A stretch of DNA of 64,000 bases, taken from NCBI RefSeq assembly GCF_003585765.1, contig NZ_CP021235.1, forward strand, positions 3,596,001 to 3,660,000, read 5' to 3'. Each line of letters opens with the position of its first letter. Within the stretch, counting starts at the first letter, position 1. Positions 9,291 through 15,693 of the stretch are shown piece after piece. Origin of the DNA: Pontibacter actiniarum. Lineage in GTDB: Bacteria > Bacteroidota > Bacteroidia > Cytophagales > Hymenobacteraceae. The notes under the pieces are model-generated. The model made no database searches. It had not been told where the DNA came from and saw only the letters and a program-made list of their open reading frames with translations. A program made the translations under genes and the position numbers.

Positions 9291-9371
9291 ATTGTGCACT
9301 AAGCTTTAAAAGACATTCCAGACATAGTGCAGATAGTGGGAGTAGGCACTCCTGCTAGCTGGTAGTTAGGC
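9291..9371 (+). other. Degenerate attC-like or entry end of cassette array
   Basis: The interval between recX and the first cassette gene ends in GTTAGGC (9365-9371), a perfect match to the integron core GTTRRRY, 16 bp before the next ATG. Upstream are a 7-bp inverted repeat TGCACTA/TAGTGCA (9295-9301, 9325-9331) and a GGAGT-AGGC-ACTCC hairpin (9339-9352). No clear RYYYAAC left core is present, so it may be a decayed attC or a different kind of junction. Confidence 0.4.
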
Positions 9372-9387
9372 CATATTAGTAACTAAA

Positions 9388-10188
9388 ATGATAAACAAGT
9401 TAGAAGACTCAACAATCAGAAATATTGCTAATGTTGGTTCCGATGTCCTATCTCATAAACAACTCATCGAACTTCTTGAAAGCTCTGGCATTGAAGTAAA
9501 TCTACAAGTAAGTTCTAAAGCTGATCGTATTTACCATTCTTTAAAGTATCGGCAAAATAGGGATGGTTGTGGGAACAACGTAATCAACTTTGTACAAAAA
9601 GTTATATCACCAAGAAGGTTTGATGATGAATTAGAATTCGAAAAGGCAAGAGCAAAATTTAACGAAAAACTTTTGTTTGAAGGCTATGAAATAAATTCTT
9701 CTGGAGCAGTAAGCCGTGTAACAAAAGCATCTACAATTTCAGAAGCAAAAGAAAGGTCTCAAAAAATAAAACAAAAGATAAAAGGATATAACACGCATAC
9801 TGAAATTGTCAGGTTCTGCGAAGAAGAGTGGTTAAGAGAAAATTACTTTCATGCTATCTTGGAGATTACTAAATGTATAGCTGACAAATTACGGAATATG
9901 AGTGGCTATACTTCTGACGGAAGTGAATTAGTAGACGAATGTTTTGGTCTTGGAAAGGACAAGAAACCAATGTTAGCTTTCAATATGCTTTTAACTCCCA
10001 GTGAAGAAAGTGAACATAAGGGATTTGCCAATTTCCTTAAAGGATTTTTTAGTATGTATAGAAATCCTAAAGCACATAATCCTAAAATCTTTGAAGACAC
10101 ACAAATAGATGAAATGGCTGAATCATTGATAGTAGCATCAATAATATATCGACGATTAGATAAAACTTTCAAAACTGGACTAAAATAA
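9388..10188 (+). CDS. TIGR02391 (Ymh/Abi-like) HEPN-type protein
   Basis: A 266-residue soluble protein matching the TIGR02391/Ymh family, often found near defence and mobile genes. The C-terminal part has the family signature 'FFSMYRNPKAHNPK'; R-N-P-K-A-H fits the RX4H motif of HEPN ribonuclease-like domains. The N-terminal ~130 residues are charged, with 'RSQKIKQKIKGY', and may form a separate helical domain. The DNA is clearly AT-rich compared with recX before it. It sits as the first unit of an attC-like array, 17 bp after a GTTAGGC core and 12 bp before the next GCCTAAC. Nuclease activity is inference. Confidence 0.8.
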   Translation: MINKLEDSTIRNIANVGSDVLSHKQLIELLESSGIEVNLQVSSKADRIYHSLKYRQNRDGCGNNVINFVQKVISPRRFDDELEFEKARAKFNEKLLFEGYEINSSGAVSRVTKASTISEAKERSQKIKQKIKGYNTHTEIVRFCEEEWLRENYFHAILEITKCIADKLRNMSGYTSDGSELVDECFGLGKDKKPMLAFNMLLTPSEESEHKGFANFLKGFFSMYRNPKAHNPKIFEDTQIDEMAESLIVASIIYRRLDKTFKTGLK

Positions 10189-10199
10189 AGAATAACGAG

Positions 10200-10267
10200 G
10201 CCTAACCCAGCCTATAAGTTATGCTTCGGCTGCGCCTCGCACACCTTCTCAGGCAAGCCCGTTAGTG
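10200..10267 (+). other. attC-like site B
   Basis: A 68-bp imperfect palindrome that begins with GCCTAAC (matches RYYYAAC) and ends with GTTAGTG (near GTTRRRY). Inside, GCCTATAAGTTATGC pairs with GCACACCTTCTCAGGC through a stem with one unpaired base and G-T wobbles. The loop reads TTCGGCTGCGCCTC. It starts 12 bp after the HEPN gene stop and ends 14 bp before the next ATG. Confidence 0.6.
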
Positions 10268-10281
10268 GTAATACATATAAT

Positions 10282-10917
10282 ATGAGTCTCAGAAACTTCA
10301 TTTTGATCTTAGTCCTTTTTCTAAGCGTTAGCATCACCTACGGGCAGAAAAAGTTCAAGGTGGCAGTGAAAGAAACTGGTGGTTGGCAAGAATTATTTTT
10401 TTTGGTAGATGAAAAAGGGAAGCTCATACGCAAGCTTGACCCAGACAAGTACTTTATGTGCTTCAATCCTGATGAATATGTTTATTTTGCAATTTTTGGA
10501 CTGAGAGCAGGGGTTGACGATGGCCCAGGCTGGACAGCAATCAACGCAGATGAAAAAGTGCTATTTAACGTCTTTAATGCAAGTTATGGGGAGCCATCCC
10601 CAGACTATCTTGTTGAAAACAAAATCAGAATAGTAGACAATAGACATCTAATCGGCTATGCTGACCATAAAGGACAGATAGTTATTAAACCCCAGTTTGA
10701 GTTCGCAACCACTTTTCATAAGGGAAAAGCAATAGTTGGAGAGAATTGCAAAAGGGAGCCGCTGGACACACATGCTGATGAAACGGACTGCAATCATTCC
10801 TCCATCATTTGTGAAAGGTACGGATACATCAACGAGAAAGGCACAATAATAAAAATTGGAGCATATTCATTCAACCAAATCATGAATGAAATCCACTGGG
10901 AAATACCTAATGAATAG
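10282..10917 (+). CDS. Secreted WG-repeat protein
   Basis: A 211-residue protein with an N-terminal signal peptide (hydrophobic residues 6-20, cleavage near YG-QKK). At least one WG-type beta repeat is clear around residues 124-155: 'IGYADHKGQIVIKPQFEFA', then 'FHKGKAIV', and a second start 'YGYINEKGTI' near 175-190. An earlier 'FFLVDEKGKLIRKL' looks like another. WG repeats make extracytoplasmic beta-structures of unknown role. The base composition is AT-rich and the gene forms the second unit of the attC-like array, 10 bp before the next core. Confidence 0.78.
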   Translation: MSLRNFILILVLFLSVSITYGQKKFKVAVKETGGWQELFFLVDEKGKLIRKLDPDKYFMCFNPDEYVYFAIFGLRAGVDDGPGWTAINADEKVLFNVFNASYGEPSPDYLVENKIRIVDNRHLIGYADHKGQIVIKPQFEFATTFHKGKAIVGENCKREPLDTHADETDCNHSSIICERYGYINEKGTIIKIGAYSFNQIMNEIHWEIPNE

Positions 10918-10926
10918 AAGTACTTC

Positions 10927-10995
10927 TGCCAACATTGTGCAAATACCATGCTTCAGCCGACAGCCTCGCTCGCTGTTTGCACGAGTCCGTTGGTC
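10927..10995 (+). other. attC-like site C
   Basis: A 69-bp palindromic element between cassette genes 2 and 3. The left core TGCCAAC fits RYYYAAC at five of seven positions; the right core is GTTGGTC. The arms TTGTGCAAA (10935-10943) and TTTGCACGA (10976-10984) pair at 8 of 9 positions. The loop contains GCTTCAGCC...GCCTCGC, similar to site B. It starts 10 bp after the WG-repeat stop. Confidence 0.6.
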
Positions 10996-11017
10996 TAAAG
11001 CAAAAGCAAAGAATTAA

Positions 11018-11453
11018 ATGAATAATAAACAAAACAGATATTTAGTACTTTTTAGTTTGACTGTAGGAATAGCTTTGTTTTCCTCAGCTACATTGGAAAT
11101 CTGTAGAACCTTCTTAAGACCTACTTATGGAAAAGGCACAGGTTTTATACCTGAACTACTTGGTGTAGTGCCTAATTTCTTAGCGGGTTTTGGCTCTTGG
11201 TGCATATTATGGCGTGTTAGCTGAATTAGAACGCACTAATACGCAGCAATTACTATCCATTTAGAACAAGAATAAACAGTTTGCTATAGCCTTTTTGTTC
11301 GTCACCGCATTGAATACAGTAGGGCTAATTCTGTGGGAGTACTCGCAATTGAATGGTAACCTTACGTTTGACCAGAAGGACATAACTGCGACCATTATAG
11401 GTAGTGTAGCCTGTGTTTACTGCTTTACTAAAGTCTCAACAGCTAAAGCTTAA
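11018..11453 (+). pseudogene. Broken small membrane protein gene (third cassette)
   Basis: The first 58 residues are open from ATG 11018, with a hydrophobic N-terminal helix. At the GGGTTTTGG run near 11190 the sense moves to the +1 frame, where it reads 'LALGAYYGVLAELERTNTQQLLSI', then meets a TAG at 11262-11264. The same frame continues 'NKNKQFAIAFLFVTALN...' to TAA at 11451-11453 with a second hydrophobic helix. Joined, this gives one ~145-residue protein with about four hydrophobic segments. One frameshift and one nonsense codon break it. No family is recognised. Sequencing error could explain the shift but less easily both changes. Confidence 0.7.
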
Positions 11454-11464
11454 AAACAACGACA

Positions 11465-11531
11465 GCCCAACAAGGTATAGCAGAAAGCCTTGCTGACGCC
11501 GCGCCCTTCTGCTATACAAATAACGTTACAG
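11465..11531 (+). other. attC-like site D
   Basis: A 67-bp element starting with GCCCAAC, a perfect RYYYAAC, 11 bp after the third cassette's stop. Its inner arms GTATAGCAGAA (11475-11485) and TTCTGCTATAC (11507-11517) pair perfectly over 11 bp. The right core reads GTTACAG, a weak match to GTTRRRY. The loop AGCCTTGCTGACGCCGCGCCC resembles B and C in being GC-rich. Confidence 0.6.
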
Positions 11532-11556
11532 CCAACGTCACGACCACCCGCCCATC

Positions 11557-11928
11557 TTATGAACCAGAAAGCTCTTTGCCGATAATTTTCTTTCTGTGTT
11601 CTACTCCCCATTCTGTCAGATTCTTAATGATGGTCTGTAGCGTCAGACCGTGTTCGGTAAGCTCATACTGAACCGCTACAGGTTGCGTGTCTAAAACTGT
11701 TCGCTTAACCAATTGGTTAATTTCCAGCTCCTTCAGTTCCTTGCTCAGCATTTTGTTGGAAATGCCCACCACATCATTCAGAATATCGGTAAATCTTCTT
11801 TTGTTGTAATAGCAGATAGATGAAATTATAGCGATTTTCCATTTCCCACTCAGCACGTCCATTGAATCCTGAACAGCCATCATTTCTTTCTTGTGCTCTT
11901 TTTGATACTCTTTTGCCTGGCACTCCAT
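11557..11928 (-). CDS. HxlR family transcriptional regulator
   Basis: A 123-residue winged-helix regulator. 'MDVLSGKWKIAIISSI' is the HxlR start pattern (GKWK), followed by 'RRFTDILNDVVGISNKMLSKELKELE' (recognition helix) and 'VQYELTEHGLTL' (wing). Members often sense reactive aldehydes, quinones or oxidants through cysteines; here Cys3 and a Cys near residue 39 could serve. It diverges from an SDR gene at 12035, with GTTACT repeats between them, so it probably represses itself and the dehydrogenases. Confidence 0.9.
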   Translation of the reverse strand: MECQAKEYQKEHKKEMMAVQDSMDVLSGKWKIAIISSICYYNKRRFTDILNDVVGISNKMLSKELKELEINQLVKRTVLDTQPVAVQYELTEHGLTLQTIIKNLTEWGVEHRKKIIGKELSGS

Positions 11929-11931
11929 AAG

Positions 11932-11979
11932 GTTACTTTGTTACTTCGAGGTTACTGTTACTTTTAGATACCAAGTTAC
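11932..11979. promoter_or_regulatory. GTTACT repeats, candidate HxlR operator
   Basis: Four copies of GTTACT start at 11932, 11940, 11951 and 11957, and a fifth GTTAC at 11975. They fill the space between the divergent HxlR and SDR genes. The last copy sits where the -33 element of the SDR promoter should be, as expected for a repressor site. Confidence 0.45.
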
Positions 11980-11999
11980 GGAAATAAATTAATGCAGTC

Positions 12000-12007
12000 T
12001 AACTTTG
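12000..12007 (+). promoter_or_regulatory. -7 element TAACTTTG for SDR gene
   Basis: TAACTTTG is a full match to TAnnTTTG and lies 27 bp before the ATG at 12035. At 20 nt upstream is GTTAC rather than TTTG, consistent with a regulated promoter. Confidence 0.5.
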
Positions 12008-12034
12008 CAGCTCAATCAAACGGATCAATTCAAA

Positions 12035-12790
12035 ATGAGCAAGTTAAAAAACAAAGTAGCAATAGTTACAGGAGCATCGAAAGGCATAGGTGCTTCTATT
12101 GCACAACACTTTGCGGCAGAAGGAGCAAAGGTTGTTGTGAATTATGCTTCGAGCAAAGAGGGAGCGGATAAAGTTGTGAAGGTTATAACCGATAACGGAG
12201 GTACGGCAATAGCGGTACAAGGTGATGTATCGAAAGAAGCTGATGTAAACAGGCTGTTTGAAGAAACAAAAAGTGCTTTCGGCACATTAGATGTTTTGGT
12301 GAACAATGCGGGCGTTTACCTATACGAACCGATTGAACAGGTATCGGCAGATACGTTTCATCAGCAGTTCAACATCAACGTCTTAGGCGCTATACTCGCC
12401 ATCCAGGCATCGGTGAAACTGTTTGGCGATAAGGGGGGCAACATCATCAATATCAGTTCAGGTGCCAGCAACACGCCATTGCCGACCGGGTCGGTATATT
12501 CAGCCACAAAAGCTGCGTTAGATGCCGTTACCATTTCTCTGTCGAAAGAATTTGCCGGAAGGAACATCCGTATCAACTCCATTCTGCCGGGTGTTGTAGA
12601 AACCGAAGGTTCACATAGCGCGGGCTTTATCGGCAGTGAAGCCGAAACAAAATTAGTCTCCAGCACGCCTCTAGGTCGTACCGGGCAGCCAGAAGATATT
12701 GCGAAAGTGGCCGTGTTTCTTGCATCCGATGATTCAGCGTGGATTACGGGAGAGAAAATTTCCGTTTCAGGCGGCATTTACGGTTTGTAA
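12035..12790 (+). CDS. SDR family oxidoreductase (3-oxoacyl-ACP reductase-like)
   Basis: A 251-residue NAD(P)-dependent short-chain dehydrogenase. The cofactor motif TGASKGIG, the NNAG motif (VNNAGVY) and the active-site YSATK are present, and the C-terminus ends 'GEKISVSGGIYGL' as in FabG-like enzymes. 'VVVNYASSKEGADKVV' suggests NADP preference. The ATG at 12035 is preferred to one 30 bp upstream because it directly precedes the conserved 'KLKNKVAIVTGASKG'. It diverges from the HxlR gene and is followed by a second SDR 30 bp on. DNA is AT-richer than the core genome. Confidence 0.9.
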   Translation: MSKLKNKVAIVTGASKGIGASIAQHFAAEGAKVVVNYASSKEGADKVVKVITDNGGTAIAVQGDVSKEADVNRLFEETKSAFGTLDVLVNNAGVYLYEPIEQVSADTFHQQFNINVLGAILAIQASVKLFGDKGGNIINISSGASNTPLPTGSVYSATKAALDAVTISLSKEFAGRNIRINSILPGVVETEGSHSAGFIGSEAETKLVSSTPLGRTGQPEDIAKVAVFLASDDSAWITGEKISVSGGIYGL

Positions 12791-12820
12791 AATTCAGAAA
12801 ACAGACAAACCGTAAAGACA

Positions 12821-13816
12821 ATGGAACAGAATAACCATAACGGAGCCTTACAGAAGCCACTTGGTTCAGGGTTTCATGCGGCTTCTACCTCAATAGAAGT
12901 CATCAAAGGAATAGACCTTACAGGAAAGACGGCCATCGTAACAGGTGGCAATACAGGCATTGGCTTAGAAACCACCAAAACACTTGCTGCTGCAGGGGCA
13001 ACAGTAGTTGTTCCTGCAAGGGACGTTGATAAGGCGAAGAAAAACCTGCAGGGAGTTTCCAATGTGGAAATAGAAGAAATGGACTTAATTAGTCCCGATT
13101 CTATTGACAGGTTTTCCGAGAAGTTTCTGGCTTCGGGCAGACCGTTGCATCTGCTAATCAATAATGCGGGCATTATGTTTGTTCCGCTACGCAGAGACAG
13201 CCGGGGATTAGAGTCTCAGTTGGTTACCAATTATTTAGCGCTGTTTCAACTGACAGCACGCTTGTGGAGTGCACTTAAAAATGCCAATGGGGCAAGAGTA
13301 ATTAACTTATCTTCACAGGGGCACCAGTTCGCACCGTTCAATTTTGAAGACCCGAACTTTGAAAACCGTGCGTACGAAACCTTGTCAGCTTATGGTCAGT
13401 CAAAAACTGCTGTCAACCTGTTTTCACTTGCGTTAGACGATCGTGCTAAAGCATTCGGGGTTAGAGCATACGCCGTACACCCTGGCAACATATGGGGAAC
13501 TGAGTTAACCCGGGAAGCACCACTAGAAATTTTGCAGCAATTTGGCTTTTACGACGACAATGGAAAACCGGTTCAGGAAGTCGTCGCATCGCTGAAAACC
13601 ATTCCGCAAGGTGCGGCTACAACGGTTTGGTCTGCTACAAGCCCATTACTCAACAACATTGGAGGGGTGTATTGCGAAGATGCAGATGTTGCTGCATTAG
13701 CTTTAGGGCCAGAAATGTCAGCAGGAGTAAGGCCCTACTCATTAGATGAAACCAGTGCCAAACGCTTGTGGAAATTAAGTGAAGAGTTGACAGGAATTAC
13801 ATTCAGTGTTGCTTAA
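12821..13816 (+). CDS. SDR family oxidoreductase (retinol dehydrogenase-like)
   Basis: A 331-residue short-chain dehydrogenase with TGGNTGIG cofactor loop, 'LLINNAGIM', and active-site 'YGQSK' motif, followed by 'YAVHPGNIWGTELTRE'. The longer length and these motifs place it with WW-oxidoreductase/retinol-dehydrogenase-like SDRs. Substrate is unknown. It lies 30 bp after the first SDR and is likely cotranscribed and controlled by the HxlR regulator, which fits a small electrophile- or aldehyde-response unit (inference). Confidence 0.88.
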   Translation: MEQNNHNGALQKPLGSGFHAASTSIEVIKGIDLTGKTAIVTGGNTGIGLETTKTLAAAGATVVVPARDVDKAKKNLQGVSNVEIEEMDLISPDSIDRFSEKFLASGRPLHLLINNAGIMFVPLRRDSRGLESQLVTNYLALFQLTARLWSALKNANGARVINLSSQGHQFAPFNFEDPNFENRAYETLSAYGQSKTAVNLFSLALDDRAKAFGVRAYAVHPGNIWGTELTREAPLEILQQFGFYDDNGKPVQEVVASLKTIPQGAATTVWSATSPLLNNIGGVYCEDADVAALALGPEMSAGVRPYSLDETSAKRLWKLSEELTGITFSVA

Positions 13817-13892
13817 TTCTTTGCCGTAAACTGACGAAGCCTCTCACAGCAGGCAAAAGCACGACCTGTAGCAAGGTAGTGCCAAAACGGGG

Positions 13893-13930
13893 GCTGATGG
13901 AAGTACACCAACATTTGTGCTTCTATCAGC
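13893..13930. terminator. Long hairpin after the SDR pair
   Basis: Arms 13893-13907 and 13916-13930 pair at 13 of 15 positions around an 8-nt loop, followed by CTTTGCTCT. It lies 77 bp after the second SDR stop and may terminate that unit. It also marks the end of the AT-rich stretch. Confidence 0.5.
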
Positions 13931-13969
13931 CTTTGCTCTAAAGCTGTGCTAACGGTTTCCGGATACCCC

Positions 13970-14605
13970 CTACCGCTTTGGTGGCAGCTCTGGGTTTTTA
14001 ATGCGGCGCTGCGGCACCAGCACCACTTGCCTGCCGGTTACCTCTTCTAAAATCGGCTTCAGCACCTTTTCGGCGTTTACCTTCGTCTGGCGAAGTATGC
14101 CTGAGTTCAGCGCTGCTTTCTTTACGTTCTGCTCTGCGTATTTATAGCTCTCCTGCACCAAGTCGGCATCCTGAAAGTAGGTGTTCTCTTTGCTGAAGAC
14201 CTTGGACTTGCTATGGTCGATCTTATAGTAGCAGATCTCCGGCTCCGGCAGTGCCACCTGCACCAGCGAGTCGCCCTGAAACTGGATATCAGCCTGCGTT
14301 ATCTTCGTGAAGTCGACGCAGCCGACCGCCTCTCCCGCCACGATCAGCACTACTTTGGAGTTGGGCACCCACCGCGATACGCTTTTCTCATACTCCACCA
14401 CATCCTTGAAGTTATAGCGCACCAGCTCCATTTTCCCCAAGTCCTCTACCGAGGTCAGCACAGTGTTAAAGTTCACCACCACCTCTGGCTCCTTCCTCTC
14501 TTCTTCTTTTGTAAAGAAGCCGCCGAAAGTGCGCCACAGAAAAACGCCGAGCAGCAGTAACAGGATCCAGGGGATAAGCTTAAGTATAAAACGGAATAGG
14601 GGCAT
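13970..14605 (-). CDS. DUF4230 domain protein
   Basis: A 211-residue protein with one N-terminal membrane helix ('LIPWILLLLLGVFLW') and the rest outside. The body matches DUF4230: 'LVRYNFKDVVEYEK', a conserved hydrophobic core 'SKVVLIVAGEAVGCVDFTKI', and 'VALPEPEICYYKID'. The family is of unknown function in bacteria. The ATG at 14605 is chosen over one at 14647 since it puts the membrane helix near the start. It stands alone between the island and the desulfhydrase gene. Confidence 0.8.
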   Translation of the reverse strand: MPLFRFILKLIPWILLLLLGVFLWRTFGGFFTKEEERKEPEVVVNFNTVLTSVEDLGKMELVRYNFKDVVEYEKSVSRWVPNSKVVLIVAGEAVGCVDFTKITQADIQFQGDSLVQVALPEPEICYYKIDHSKSKVFSKENTYFQDADLVQESYKYAEQNVKKAALNSGILRQTKVNAEKVLKPILEEVTGRQVVLVPQRRIKNPELPPKR

Positions 14606-14667
14606 CGCGGGTGCTTGTCTGATTTTAGTACAGATACGGTGTTGCAAATATTATGCTACAAAAACGG

Positions 14668-15573
14668 CTACACCTCTACCCCCAGCCGCTCTTTAAAGCC
14701 TGCGTTGCCCTGCAAGCCGCCCGTGTGCACTGCCACCACACGGCTGCCTCTCGGGAAGTAGCCCTTCCTGACCAGGTCGAAGAGGCCGTACATCATCTTG
14801 CCGGTGTAAACGGGCTCAAGCGGGATACCGTGCTCCTGCTTAAACTGCGCCATAAACGCCAGCAGCTCCGGCTTTACTTTAGCGTAGCCCCCAAAGTGGT
14901 ACTCCGTGGCGAGCTGCCAGTTATGGTAGCGCTGGCCGCTGTAAGCCAGTACCAGTTCCTCTACCTCCTGCCGCAAAAACGCCCCTCCTTTCAGCGCCGG
15001 AAAACCCAGTGCCTCTTTCTCGCCGGTCAAACCTGCCACAATGCCCGCAAAGGTTCCGCCTGTACCCATCGCGCAGCAGATGTGGCTGAAATCAACATCG
15101 ATGTCCGGAACAATTTCGGCGCAGCCCTTTACCGCCAGCAGGTTGGTGCCGCCTTCGGGCAAAACGTACACCTGCCCGAACTGCGCGCGCAGCTCTTGCA
15201 GAAAGCCGGGCTCGCTCTTAAGCCGGTACTGTTCGCGGCTGATGTAGTGCAGTTGCATGCCGCAGGACGTGGCAAGAGCCAGCGTAGGGTTAAGCGGCAA
15301 GTGCTCCTCGCCCCGGATAATGCCAATGCTCCGAAAGCCGTATGCCTTTCCTGCCGCTGCCGTAGCCGCAATGTGGTTAGAGTAGGCACCGCCGAAAGTA
15401 AGCAGCGTATGATGGTCTTGCTGCCTTGCCTCCTGCAGGTTATACTTCAGCTTGCGCCACTTGTTACCCGATATGTGCGGGTGCAGCAGGTCTTCCCGCT
15501 TCACCCACAGCGCTACCCCCTGCTCCTGCCACAGGGGGGCCTCCAGTTTCTGCAACGGTGCTTCTTCCATCAT
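14668..15573 (-). CDS. ACC deaminase / D-cysteine desulfhydrase family PLP enzyme
   Basis: A 301-residue cytoplasmic fold-type II PLP enzyme. 'HISGNKWRKLKYN' carries the PLP lysine (K38), 'FGGAYSNHIAATAAAG' binds substrate and cofactor, and 'CAMGTGGTFAGIVAGL' is the phosphate-binding glycine loop. The family includes 1-aminocyclopropane-1-carboxylate deaminase and D-cysteine desulfhydrase; the sequence alone does not decide between them. Desulfhydrase-like activity is the safer guess. Confidence 0.85.
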   Translation of the reverse strand: MMEEAPLQKLEAPLWQEQGVALWVKREDLLHPHISGNKWRKLKYNLQEARQQDHHTLLTFGGAYSNHIAATAAAGKAYGFRSIGIIRGEEHLPLNPTLALATSCGMQLHYISREQYRLKSEPGFLQELRAQFGQVYVLPEGGTNLLAVKGCAEIVPDIDVDFSHICCAMGTGGTFAGIVAGLTGEKEALGFPALKGGAFLRQEVEELVLAYSGQRYHNWQLATEYHFGGYAKVKPELLAFMAQFKQEHGIPLEPVYTGKMMYGLFDLVRKGYFPRGSRVVAVHTGGLQGNAGFKERLGVEV

Positions 15574-15578
15574 ACTTC

Positions 15579-15607
15579 AAAAAGAAGCCCCAGCTACTGC
15601 TGAGGCT
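15579..15607 (-). terminator. Hairpin terminator after yfhO-like gene
   Basis: On the minus strand AGCCTCAGC pairs with GCTGGGGCT around a 4-nt loop and is followed by TTCTTTTTG. It lies between the end of the YfhO-type gene and the start of the desulfhydrase gene. Confidence 0.6.
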
Positions 15608-15693
15608 CTGTTTATACGTTACGTTGTTCTAATCTAGTTTAACTGCGACCAATCCTCATCTACTGAAAAGAATGGAGAGAGTCAGAACTCAAT

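Noticed and set aside
13893..13930. Hairpin as a fifth attC-like site
   Set aside because: Loop is only 8 nt and no RYYYAAC/GTTRRRY cores flank it; better read as a terminator.
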